A DNA stretch of 64,000 bases, from assembly GCA_964019695.1 (NCBI GenBank), contig OZ026528.1:57803602-57867601 (forward strand). Direction: 5' to 3'. The position numbers were made by a program, and so were the translations under genes. Below, piece by piece: positions 54,190 to 64,000 of this stretch (position 1 is its first letter; each line of letters starts with the position of its first letter). This DNA comes from Loripinus fragilis (taxonomy: Eukaryota > Mollusca > Bivalvia > Lucinida > Lucinidae). Under the pieces are notes generated by a model, which was given only the letters and a program-made list of their open reading frames with translations, had not been told where the DNA came from and did not search any database.

Positions 54190-54510
54190 AGTCTGTCCGT
54201 CCGTCCGTCGACAAAATATTGTGCGCAAAATAACTTTAAAACCATTTGAGATATTTTGATAATCTTTGGTAGGCATATATAGTCAAGACGGTGTGTCGCG
54301 TACAAGAATGGTTGCTCTCCTTTGCTGGCCTTTTGAGTTATCTCCCTTAAATGAACTTTATAGGGAAAAGCGTGTATGCTCAATATCCGTATTTCGATGA
54401 TAATTGGTATACATATATATCAGGTCCAGACCGTGTGTGGAATGCAAGAATGGTTGCCCCTCCTTGCTACCCCTTTGAGCCCCTTCGGATGTACATTGAG
54501 GGTCTACTAT
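54190..54510. repeat. Diverged tandem repeat, ~150-bp units
   Basis: After a gtccgtccgtccgtc tract, two units share gata-attgg-taggcatatat, gaccgtgtgtg and acaagaatggttgc...cctttgagt blocks. This is a layout common in mollusc intergenic repeats. No gene. Confidence 0.55.
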
Positions 54511-54794
54511 GAGAACATGACGCTGACGTCACAGGAACCATGCCAACACAATAACAAGTGTTATTGCAGCGAAACAAACGCTTACAACATTCAACAATAA
54601 ACATTTGCTATAATGAAGTTTAAGTGTTTTCAATAAAATATCGCTGTATCGATATTTTATTGAAAAATTTCGAGTAACGAGAATAATGGATTTTAATAAC
54701 ACCGCACCCACATGTTACAGTACTATTTTTCCTTACGCCAGTATGCAGCCTTTTCACATATACCTGTAGTACTACATGTGAAGTAAGAAAGATG

Positions 54795-55030
54795 GAAAAG
54801 ATCAGGAATCGATACAATCAAGTACCACACCTGACCCAGATTACCAATGAGAAAGTAACAAACTCACAATTAGACTTCACAAACGAGAGCCAAGAGGTCA
54901 GCCCTTTCCCAGCAGACGACCACACGGCACCAATAAACAAACACGTACAATAGCATAACAAACAGAAGACAGAAATAACACGAATGATCCACAAAAGAAG
55001 TACTGTCTTGGAACGGAAGTCAATTAGACC
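54795..55030 (-). repeat. Dispersed repeat, inverse copy of 38740-39000
   Basis: The reverse complement aligns with 38790-39000 through several exact blocks of 12-20 bp in conserved order. Confidence 0.7.
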
Positions 55031-55627
55031 CTGGTGATATTAAGAGATATTTTATGTGAATATTTTATTTTCTCAGAATAGTAAAATTAATCATTTTGTT
55101 TAAACAATATCTTAATTCGAAAATACAAAGACATTAACATTAAAGTACAAGCGGGTGTCTCGAACCCTTCGCGAGTTTGTGGCCAACCCGTCTCAATTAA
55201 GTCGCAATCATTTTGAAACAACATATTTGTGAGATAAATCAGACTGAATTGCGAACCAATTGCGACATAAATGCGACACTTCGCGACTACATTGCGAGTA
55301 AATTAAACTAAGCGCCGTTCTCGTGAACGTCGTGAGACCTTCGCATTAGCGTCTCACGACTATCGTGCGAGTATCTTAAATTACACGCAATTATGTCTCC
55401 AAAGGTTCATTAAAGGTGTTCTCCTATCTGAGATAATAGTCTGAACGTGTCAGTTACTAAAAATAGAAAATGACGTCTTTATAGGAGTGACCTTGAACTT
55501 GATGCTTTAATTCTACAGCATCCATTTGTCTGGTTAAAAAGGACCTTTTTACACGATTTTGTATGGTCATAAGGGACCTTTTTTTAAAGTTGGATCTATA
55601 GAGCTGCGCATACTACTTCCATGCTTC

Positions 55628-55651
55628 GGGGGGGGGGGGGGGGGGGGGGGG
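55628..55651. repeat. G24 homopolymer
   Basis: Twenty-four consecutive G on the + strand, preceded by atgcttc and followed by catcag. Such tracts are strong quadruplex formers and are length-unstable; the exact length in this assembly may be unreliable. Confidence 0.9.
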
Positions 55652-56440
55652 CATCAGTTCCAAAATGAGTTTTCCCCGTAAAGCAGGTGTAGAATTTATC
55701 CTGCATTTGAGTGTTGAAGACAACTACTTATATAGCTAGAAGAAAACAACAACGTTAAGGTCGAGAAGCCCTGGCCCTGACTCTTTGACAAGGAAAAGTA
55801 TGGTAGTTCGCAATTGGCAAAATCACCAGCCAGGAGTTACTGACTGATCCTGATTGTGCTCCAAAACCTGCCAAATCTGTTTTCACTTCTAGGAACTGCT
55901 CACATGCGCATGACGGGGTAGTTACTCTAAGGGAAAACCCTTCTTCTATCTCTTCCTTGGTTTTATTGCTTGTCTTAACCTCCCGATTACCCACGAATGA
56001 GCTAAGAGTAACTACGAATGCCTAAGAACGCCGCCGAATCGATTGCGATTCAGTTACGATGTCCAAGAATGCACTAGGAGTTTGCTACATGTACGAAACA
56101 AGCACGATTTTTTCGAATCTGGGAATTCGTGGCATAAGTTTTGAACAATTCAAAACTAATGAGCCGAATTCCCAATAGACCTACGAATTGCAAGAACTGA
56201 CTACGGACTGTGCGATTCAGTTAAGCTCTTTACGAAGTGACTACGTTTCAGCCACGAGTCCAAATATTTGTCAATTCGTGGCCTGTGTGGAATAGGGGTA
56301 TAACGTACATCCGAATCTTGATTCCACGATTTGAGCCGAAATTTTTCGATTGGGGTAAGATAAGAGTTATATCCAGAGTGAAATCTCAAAAGTCAGTATT
56401 CGATGTGTCATAATGGTTCTTCAATGCCACCATAACTTAC

Positions 56441-56563
56441 TTTTATGTGTACAGGTACAGTGCCCGCCGTGACAATCCACTGCCCAGTTGGCATCGGGAC
56501 AGGCCGTATGTCCACCACTACAATCTCTAACACCATTGGGACAAAGTTCAGCAGTTACCATTC
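56441..56563 (-). CDS. Exon 2 of small secreted cysteine-rich protein (Cvsi-like protease inhibitor?)
   Basis: On the minus strand this 123-bp exon lies between an AG acceptor (tattcctactaaag, exon from 56563) and a consensus GTAAGT donor (56440-56435). It enters in phase 1, exactly as exon 1 leaves. It codes for the end of the signal peptide (MVTA) and then ELCPNGVRDCSGGHTACPDA followed by NWAVDCHGGHCTCTHK. There are six Cys in a C-x6-C-x6-C-x8-C-x4-C-x-C pattern. The GGH-x-x-CPD-x-x-WxVxC...CxC arrangement reminds me of bivalve subtilisin inhibitors of the Cvsi type (MEROPS I84); this is recall, not a search. A third exon with further Cys residues is expected at lower coordinates, but I could not find it. 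Confidence 0.7.
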
Positions 56564-56737
56564 CTTTAGTAGGAATAAAAATATTTTATATCAATGTATA
56601 ATGTAATACAGTTCACATCTGAATAACTCAAATTGCAAATGAAGGCTTTGGTTAAAATCAGAAAGTTAAAGTAGACTAGGAACCTTTTTGACCGTATATT
56701 TAAGAAATGTATTACATTTTTGGAATGTTCATGGAAT

Positions 56738-56815
56738 CATGAATACTTCGGGTCTCTTGCAAAGTAAGTGCTTCGGGCTTCACATTAACTTTGCAAGAGC
56801 CCCGAAGTATTCATG
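56738..56815. repeat. 28-bp hairpin inside intron-flanking DNA
   Basis: 56738-56765 and 56788-56815 are reverse complements with one mismatch, separated by a 22-nt loop that repeats part of the stem (cttcggg). It lies in intron 1 of the minus-strand gene, about 175 bp upstream of exon 2. Confidence 0.8.
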
Positions 56816-57558
56816 GTACCAAGAACAGACCAAAAATTTAATTTATTGCTTATATTTACATTTTATTATAAATATCGAACATATAAAAAATGTTTTTAAG
56901 TTAGGAATTAAAACAGTTTTGTATTTATAATATAAGCGCATTAACGGTTTAGTCGGAGTGTTAAATGGAAAAGCAGAACAGCCAGTATAAACACGGACAG
57001 CCAATGGAACAAGCAAGAGGTTTGAACTGCATGGGCAACTCAGTTGTGGCTCGCTGTCAATTACAATACAAGTGTCACATCTGGCAAATAAATTAGATGT
57101 TCGAAGAGAATTGCATGGGCAAGTGAGCTTGGCAGCTGTCAATCAAATTTTGTGTCGTTCATGAGGCTATGAGCGGTTGCAAAATTCTAAAAAAAATTGA
57201 GCCTTGCTTTGAAAATGTAAATATTTGACCTGTCTTTGGGGTTCCCGACAAACCAAGACTCAAATCAGTCTCCTTAACTTTAGAAACTACCAGTCTAGCT
57301 AACATGAAACAACACCAAACTTTTGAAATCTTACTTATGGAAGTTTTTTACAAATTTTCTATAAATAGCTCTTGATAATCATCAGCAGCTCATGCATACA
57401 TCATTGTATGTGTTATATTTCATCTGAACAAGGAAGAGCAAACTCAGCAGAGCTCGATTAGTAAATTTTGTGACAAGTATATTTAATTAAGGCTGTCCCT
57501 TTTCTTGTTTTCAGTGAGAAACGTTAGAACTCAATTAAACAGGACATTAACAGTTTTT

Positions 57559-58210
57559 AGCTCACCTGGGCATAATGCTCAAGGTGAGCTATTGTGATCA
57601 GTCTTCGTCTGTCGTCTGTCTGTAAGCTTTTTTCTTTAAACGACATCTCCTGAACCACTGTAAAATAATTTCACATAAATATTCCCAATGATGCCATTTT
57701 CCAAAATTGCATAAATGGTTTCACTCCACTGAACAGAAGGATCGCCAGATCTGCAGATAAGAAATATTTTAAACGTCATCTCCTGCACCGCTCTCCCAAA
57801 CTCAAAATCATTTCACAGAAATGGTTCCAAACAAAAGTGCTTCCAGCGCTCTAGATAAGAAATATCTTTAAATAAATGACATTTCCACCTGAAACACTGG
57901 TTCAAATTCAAAATGATTTCACTCAATTGTTTCTAATGATGCCTACTACCAAAATTGCACAAATGGTTCCACTCCAAGGAACAAATGGGCTGCCAGAGCT
58001 CTATATAAGAAATGATGTTAAAAACATTTTCATCCTGAACCACTGGTCCCAATTCAAAATAATTTCACAGAATTGTTCCTATGATGCACTCTACCAAAAT
58101 CTTACAAATGGTTACACTCCACCGATCAAATGGGCTGCCAGAGCTCTGAGTGTAAAATGTCTTTAAAGAGCATTTTCTCCTGAACCATTGGTCCAAAATC
58201 AAAATAATTT
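57559..58210 (+). repeat. Mollusc-type repeat with ~130-145-bp tandem units
   Basis: It starts tagctcacctgggcataatg ... caaggtgagctattgtgatc, a partly palindromic head I recognise as frequent in bivalve DNA, followed by cttcgtctgtcgtctgtctg. About five diverged units follow, each with tcctgaaccactg, aaaataatttcac, ccaaaattgca and gccagagctc. It lies in intron 1 of the secreted-protein gene. Confidence 0.65.
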
Positions 58211-59985
58211 CCTTTCTTTGTAAGCGAGTTTAATATTACAAATGTGCCTGTCTTGTTTGCAGAGGGGTTTTCCGTTGATTCTGGGAAGATGGAGTTTCCA
58301 ATAATGATAGCTACAATAGGATTGGATTGTCCATTATATGTTTTAAGCAATCACATATTGACTTTCCTAATAAATTTGTACTTCAGTATCTGAATATTGC
58401 AGTTATCACAGCAAGCAGTGCAGACCCTGATGAAATGCAGCAAACTACCAAACTACCCTTTTAGAGGTTTCCAGTATACAAAGGGTTTATTCCCCAGATG
58501 AGTTCAATCAAGTAATGCCCTGGGACCAAAAGTGGCCTGTCCAATGGGTCAAATGGTTAGGCTTATAGAGGGAAATCATTAGATTTTTTTTGTCTGAAAC
58601 GATTAGGCGTATCATCTTGAACATAAAATTTGAGATATAAAACGGAGACAACAAAGATAAAGACTCAACAGTACTTACAACTGAATACTGGAGAAAATAA
58701 AACAGTTAAAACACGATGGACTCAACAACAAAGACAACATCAGGCCTAAGCCCTCTCATCTATAGATAAGTCCCCAAGTTGGAACCGTCATAGAGCCCAA
58801 GGTCTGACCCGCCAGCGTACAACCGAAGAGAAAAGCAAAGAAGCCAACCGTGACCATCAAGCACGCAGTCTGTTGCAATACTCATATGTTATGACCAATC
58901 CTCCAGCAATGAGAAACCAATCAAAGAAATTGCGTCGAAATCTTATTAGTGCCAACACTCTTAAATTCATACACTTATTCACCACAAAACTCCTGCTTCG
59001 AAATTCCATGGTACAAGAGAGATTGCAAGTATGACATGGAATTCAGATATCTTATCACGGTAACGTCAATAATATTTTGAGAAAGTTTTGCGATGTTTAT
59101 GATACCAAACGCCTTGTTTATGAACCCTCTCAGTCAACACACACTTTATCTGAGTACTGGTTGCACACAGGAAGGCCCGTCCTGACATGACTGTAGCATT
59201 ACTAACTGGGATATGGCGAAAGATGAATGAATTTGAAGACTGCTATTTTGAAAATCTTCTTCCTTGAGTTTTCTTTAGAATTTAGAACGTCCGTAACTTT
59301 TTTGAAAGTGAACGAACGCATAAAGCGTGGGTGCTCATTGTTCAAATAAATTGAAAGTAGCTTTTTCAAAGGTCTAGTGCTTCCATTTTTATTTGCATAT
59401 AAACATAATATTCATACTTTGTGGCTTGGCTATATGTCTATATAGGCTGGTGTAAAGTTCTAATATTAATCATACAACTGAGCTAAAGACGTGTAAATTG
59501 ATAGACTAACCATGAACAAAACCATTTGGAAAGAAAAAATAATACAATTTTAAACCCCAATGAGACGGTTCCTTTGAGCACCCAAAACACAAGTTTTAGT
59601 TTATAGGTAAGAAAATAAATGCATTTTTAAGTGCATAACTATTCTTATCTGGCCTATGCCTTTATTACTAACAGCACTTTTATTGACTGGTAGCTAGCCA
59701 AGACCGAGGAACAATTTTGCATATCAAACTCGTTTAGTTTCAGTGTTGGAAGGCAGATGTATTTGATGTCTCTTTGCGACGAAAAAGGAACAGACAACCG
59801 TTGTACTTCCAAATTGTAAAAATCCCTTTTTATGTTAAACTTGACATGTATTTAACCTAGCGCCACTTGCGCTTAGCAAGAAGGTTCGGGAAAAGAGGTT
59901 GATCTCCCTAGAGGATATGAATCCTACACAGGAGAGCTCAATCTTTCTAGACATTTACAAAATTATAGATATGAGATGTGTATGC
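58211..59985. other. No further gene seen (intron 1)
   Basis: AT-rich sequence with no sustained reading frame. Around 59561 there is a copy of the aatgagacggttc repeat also found at 53544. I found no additional exon with confidence. Confidence 0.4.
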
Positions 59986-60011
59986 TCAAGCATATAATAA
60001 TGTGTATTTAC

Positions 60012-60054
60012 CTGCCACGAAGGCTACTACGACGAGAGATAGGACGAACTTCAT
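60012..60054 (-). CDS. Exon 1 of the same gene: signal peptide
   Basis: ATG at 60054 (minus strand) starts MKFVLSLVVVAFVA, an n-region plus hydrophobic core of a secretory signal peptide. It is cut by a CAG|GTAAAT donor at 60012/60011 after the first base of a Gly codon (phase 1). Joining to 56563 gives MKFVLSLVVVAFVAGMVTA before ELC, with a plausible signal peptidase site after VTA. The intron is 3448 bp and holds several repeats. Reading straight through the donor gives only 7 more residues before a stop, so splicing is needed. A TATA box lies 54 bp upstream. Confidence 0.7.
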
Positions 60055-60107
60055 TGTGTTATTAGGTGATAGTCTACCAACCCTGTGTCTTATCTTAGAA
60101 CATATGA

Positions 60108-60116
60108 CTTTATATA
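60108..60116 (-). promoter_or_regulatory. TATA box of the secreted-protein gene
   Basis: TATATAAAG on the minus strand, about 54 nt before the ATG at 60054. Initiation about 30 nt downstream would leave a 5'UTR of roughly 25 nt. Position and sequence are classical; activity is inferred. Confidence 0.6.
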
Positions 60117-60612
60117 CAAAATATATATCTAGGACAACGACACAATGCAGGGACACCAGAAAGAGTAAGAATGGGCGAATGACAGTATTTCTTGAACAAA
60201 ACATTACTTAAAAAGACCAACTCATTGAGAATGCATAACGCAATTCTTAGCTCGGAGCTAATAAAGTGATTACATGTAGATTTATTTTGCTATGTCTTTT
60301 CGATATTTACAACAGTGTTTTGAAACAACACTTTGCTTCTGTTTTGCTTGCATTGACTGGGGTCATGCAATGCGTGATAAGCAACCACGATATCATGACT
60401 GAAAAGACAACATATATGAATAGCTTTTAATCCTTAACCAGCCTATGTTCTGTCATGGAAATGGCGTCTGGCGGGTAAATGATTAGTTCAGAATGATTCC
60501 TAAAGTCTCAGGAGAGATGGCCTATAACTCAATGGAGACTACATACCCACACACCTTGGACAGTACCTTCAATGTTCGTACACACAGAGTATGGTACTAT
60601 AGTAGTTGTATG

Positions 60613-61165
60613 TATTACTTGACTTTTTGCTTACTGTAAAGGCGGCGCCTCATAAATGCGTAATTAGGACTAGTCAACCTTAGGCATAGGTAAAAGCTGA
60701 AAATGAGGCGTGGTTGTATTCAAAAGTAACTGTTTCATCTTGCGCCATTACCTCAGTCATTATTTAGTCCTTTAAACGCCAGTAAAATAACTGCATCTGA
60801 AAATGTCTATTCAACATAAGCAGGGAGGCAAACATTGCGGACCCAGATCAGATTGCTCCGACAGGAGCAGTCTGAACTTGGTCCACACTGTTTATCTATG
60901 AGGCTTCAAATAGTTAATTTGACGACAAAAAACATACATTTTGTGATTATGCGCTTTAAGGGTTAAGAAATGAGAGTTCAGTGTGTATACGTTAGGATTT
61001 TCATGAAATGCACGCACGTTTGCGCGGCTCAAAAAGCTTATTAACTCTTTACCAAATTATAAATAAAACCTGATTTCCCTTCCTTAGCAGATGAAATAGC
61101 CAAACCACACCCAGATATGAATATTAAAGTTGCCGCCTTTACAGTAAGCGTAAAGTCAAGTAATA
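60613..61165. mobile_element. MITE-like element, ~553 bp, with ~33-bp terminal inverted repeats
   Basis: 60613-60646 (tattacttgac ... cttactgtaaaggcggc) and 61132-61165 are inverted copies with about two mismatches. Inner flanks also show partial complementarity (gcgtggttgtattc against gggtgtggtttggc), so it can form a long imperfect foldback. No transposase frame. Probably a non-autonomous DNA transposon. Confidence 0.65.
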
Positions 61166-61267
61166 TAAAGGCACCATCGCATTTCATTTTCACACTAATG
61201 CTAAAATTTGAACGCATCGCTTCAACTGAGTATTCCAGGGACCTTAAGTAAAAATCACCAACCTAAT

Positions 61268-61602
61268 GGTGTTATAAATGGACATGATTGAATATTTTTG
61301 GGTTTCGCTTTTATTAAGTAGGAATTTTCAGGTAATCCATAATGTTCCTATGGAAGCCCATATGACATAAAACAACACAAGAAAGCTTTATGGAGATGAC
61401 ATGTTTTGGTCCACAATATTATTGAAACTTTCTGGTACTGTGAATGGACATTATTGAACACTATCGCGTTTATTTTGTAATATAGTAGCATTTTTCATGC
61501 AATTCAGTGCCCCTATGGAGGCCCAAATGGCCTAAAAGAACTCAGAAATGTGTTTATGGTGATGAAATGTTTTTGTCTAAAATATTTTTGAAACATACGC
61601 CA
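61268..61602. repeat. Two diverged ~167-bp tandem units
   Basis: 61268-61434 and 61435-61602 share aatggacat-attga, gcatttttca/gaattttca, cctatggaggccca-atg, ataaaa-aac, tatggagatgac-atgtttt and attgaaac in order. Confidence 0.6.
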
Positions 61603-62281
61603 CCCAATAATCGTGTACTGCGCATCAATCTCGACACTTCTGACGTTCCATTGCAGCATTTGTGCATCACCGCACCAAAGTATGGTGAACTATACAGGAC
61701 ATTTTGTGCCATACGTAATTCTCAGTTTTTTTCGATTTTTCTCGTCATACGAGAGCAAAAATGAAAAATGACCGACAGGTTGTGGTGTAAACTTGCGGCT
61801 CTATTAAAACATGTCAAACTTTATGATAAATTATGAATCAGTCTCAGCGAGCCCCCATTTTTGATTGAACTCACAGCCCGACCCTTCTACTTTATACTTA
61901 TACAACCCAAACGTCGGCATTTTTGTGTTAAAATAAAGTTGTGGGATAGTTCTTGATGAAAATACGCGTATCCACAAGGCGAAAAAACTTTAGCATCGTG
62001 TGCTACGTGCAAAACTGGTATTAGTACTCTATCGTTACGCATAAATGAACATCCTTATTGAATCAAACTTTGTTATGTTCAATCGACGGATACATGTGCC
62101 CAAATACACTGTGTCAAGTATCATTTCAAACAAATTAATGATAATTGAGCTATATTGAAAAAAAAGTGTTTTAGCAACTGGCGGTTTAATTAACTAACTG
62201 GTCGTTCAGTAGATTTTCTGTGGGAACATAAAGCATTCACCTGAGTCTGTATTTCACAGTCATAACAATCGACGTCATTGT

Positions 62282-62672
62282 CGTGTTTGGTTCAAACAAA
62301 TTGAGAAATATCGTACTAAGTGTATTCAGACTGCTGTGAAATCGCCAGTAAGTATGCTAGTCTGGGGAGCCATTAGCAGCAGAGGCATGTCTCTTCTGAG
62401 AAAAGTCAATGCTAACATGGATAGTGCAAAATACCAGAGTGATATTATTTATGATATTGAAATGAAATGTGAATGCGTTGTGTTCCCACAGTAGGGATAT
62501 ATCTTTATCAATGATGTCGTGCCATGCCATAACTCTTAAAGTACTAGAACATTCCTAGAATGTAAAAGAATACCCATTCTGGAATGGCCAGGGAATTCGC
62601 TAGACATGAATCCCATAGAAAACGTTTGGAATATAATGAAGAAAGAGATTGATAACCAAATGCTGTGTAAAG
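62282..62672 (+). pseudogene. Tc1-like transposase relic (DD34E)
   Basis: One frame reads RVWFKQIEKYRTKCIQTAVK, then SPVSMLVWGAISSRGM, FINDVVPCHNS, RTFLECKRIPILEWPGNS and LDMNPIENVWNIMKKEI. The Asp in IND and the Glu in PIEN are 34 residues apart, the Tc1 spacing. The first catalytic Asp and the N-terminal DNA-binding domain are not recognisable upstream. Two in-frame stops (about 62492 and 62537) make it dead. LINE copy L begins 115 bp further on. Confidence 0.85.
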
Positions 62673-62786
62673 CAAAGGGAGATGCAACGAAATACTGACT
62701 TTTTGATGTAGGCGTACGATGTTGTTTTTTCATTGTTAGGTATTTGACCACCAGTGATTTTGCAATTAGCCACATTAATACCCCGG

Positions 62787-63910
62787 CCTCAAGGGGGTGT
62801 TTTGTCTACAACACTTTTTAGTATCAAAATTAATGATATTGTGAAATGTTTAGGTAATCTTACTGATTGCTCATTATATGTTGATGACTTCTGTATCTGT
62901 TATCGCTCAAAAAGCATGGGGACGATTGAACGTCAACTGCAACAAAATTTGAATAAAATTGAAAATTGGGCAACAAGCAATGGCTTTAAGTTTTCCAAAT
63001 CAAGTGTGTACATTTCTGTCAGTTCCGCAAGCAACATGATGATCCTGTTTTATATTTATATGGATCACCTATTCCAGTTGTTGAGGAATCTAAATTCCTT
63101 GGCATTTTATTTGATAGAAAACTCAGTTTTATACCCCAGATTGAATATCTCAAAGCTAAATGTTTAAAAGCATTGAATCTTTTAGAAGTGTTTTCCCATA
63201 CTTCTTGGGGTGCAAACCAAACTATCTCAAGCTTTATCGGTATCTAGTCCGGTCAAAATTAGACTATGGCTGAATTATATATGGCTCTGAACGAAAATCA
63301 TATCTTCAAATGCTAGATCCTATACACAATCAAGGACTTAGGTTAGCTTTGGGAGCTTTTAGAACTTCTCCTGTTGCTAGTCTGTATGTGGAAGCAGAAG
63401 AACCATCACTATACTCACGAAGAGAGCAACTCTCTTTGCAATATGCTATAAGACTTGCTGCTAACCCATCAAATCCTGCTAATGAAGTTACATTCCCACC
63501 AAATTATGTTGATTTATGTGAACAAAAAACCTAAAGCTATTAAAGCATTTGGCATCAGAATTTCATCACTCTTAGAATCTGCCAATATCAAACCACAAAA
63601 TATTGAAAAACATTTTACACCAAATATTCCAGCTTGGTGTATGAAACCACCTGAAATACTTTTTGATTTACATTCTGGGAAAAATCTGAATCAAATACAC
63701 GCATATTGAAGGATGATTTCAGACGGCTGCAAAGTCGTTATAAGAATTATTAACAAGTTTATACTGATGGGTCAAAAGAAGACTCAGAAGGTTGGTTGTG
63801 CTGTTATATCAGACAACCATAGTTATATGCAACGTATACCTGACGATTCATCAATTTTCACGGCTGAAGCCAAAGCAGTTGATCTAGCTTTAGATTTAAT
63901 TAGCACTTGT
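62787..63910 (+). pseudogene. LINE copy L, 5'-truncated and cut at the 3' side
   Basis: It begins at cctcaagggggtg (RT motif PQGG) and includes YVDDF near 62878. It then shows several indels: a ~10-bp loss near 63003, one near 63226 and another near 63683. It runs through RNase H to tagcacttgt (63910), where similarity ends abruptly before a T run. It is an old copy; the missing C-terminus and 3'UTR may lie beyond another insertion to the right. Confidence 0.85.
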
Positions 63911-64000
63911 ATCTTTTTTTTCATTATCCACATTAAAACTCAAACAGGCTTAAATTGACCGAGTCTACTACAATCATTTCAATTTCAAACTTTTTAAATA
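63911..64000. other. Unidentified sequence interrupting copy L
   Basis: Starts atctttttttt and does not match the LINE family. Too short to classify; possibly the edge of another insertion nested in L. Confidence 0.35.

Noticed and set aside
55755..55994. 79-codon minus-strand frame as exon 3 of the secreted protein
   Set aside because: Only a few Cys, no matching phase-1 acceptor and no CxC-type pattern; not convincing.
58126..58350. 74-codon minus-strand frame in intron 1
   Set aside because: Overlaps a tandem repeat, with no splice sites or recognisable domain.

Overview
This window looks like genomic DNA of a metazoan, most likely a bivalve mollusc. The evidence is spliced coding exons, tRNA-derived SINEs, LINEs with mollusc-like repeats around them, and low gene density; there is no prokaryotic organisation. 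About two thirds of it is one family of non-LTR retrotransposon (LINE). A full copy has a ~570-bp 5'UTR, an ORF1 (~450 aa, zinc-knuckle gag-like), an ORF2 of 1249 aa (APE endonuclease, reverse transcriptase, RNase H, C-terminal Cys/His motif), a ~300-bp 3'UTR ending in a stem-loop, and a (CAAA)n tail. RNase H plus this ORF1 places it in the I/Jockey group; 'Nimb-like' is my best guess, not a search result. Every copy is on the + strand.

1-28570 is a set of insertions inside insertions that can be unpicked from target-site duplications. Copies are named A-L. B is interrupted by C and F (and probably by A, whose left part lies outside the window). C is interrupted by D and E. D, E and F have both ORFs open and look young; B and C carry stops and frameshifts. 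B itself sits inside the endonuclease region of an unrelated minus-strand LINE (28571-29500). Next to it is a 4.4-unit, ~510-bp tandem array (29521-31793) whose units carry a minus-strand reading frame.

31794-40352 holds a 5'-UTR-only fragment of the LINE (P), a cluster of YY1-like and CRE motifs, remnants of small minus-strand ORFs of possible virus-like/Polinton-type origin, an old chimeric LINE copy (G), a 3' stub (H), and unique or low-copy repeats. 40353-49169 holds three LINE copies, I, J and K, joined head to tail and flanked by a single 13-bp target duplication. They interrupt a ~130-bp tandem repeat.

49183-62786 is host-like DNA. It contains three tRNA-derived SINEs, foldback or MITE-like repeats, minisatellites, a Tc1-type transposase relic, and two phase-matched exons (60054-60012 and 56563-56441, minus strand) of a small secreted cysteine-rich protein with a TATA box. 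The protein resembles the bivalve Cvsi-type protease inhibitors. A further 5'-truncated LINE copy (L) runs from 62787 to 63910.

Working model: ORF1 binds the element RNA and ORF2 nicks DNA and copies the RNA into it, starting at the tail. Translation of ORF2 probably depends on re-initiation at an overlapping TAATG. The family evolves by exchange between two ORF1 lineages that share almost the same ORF2.
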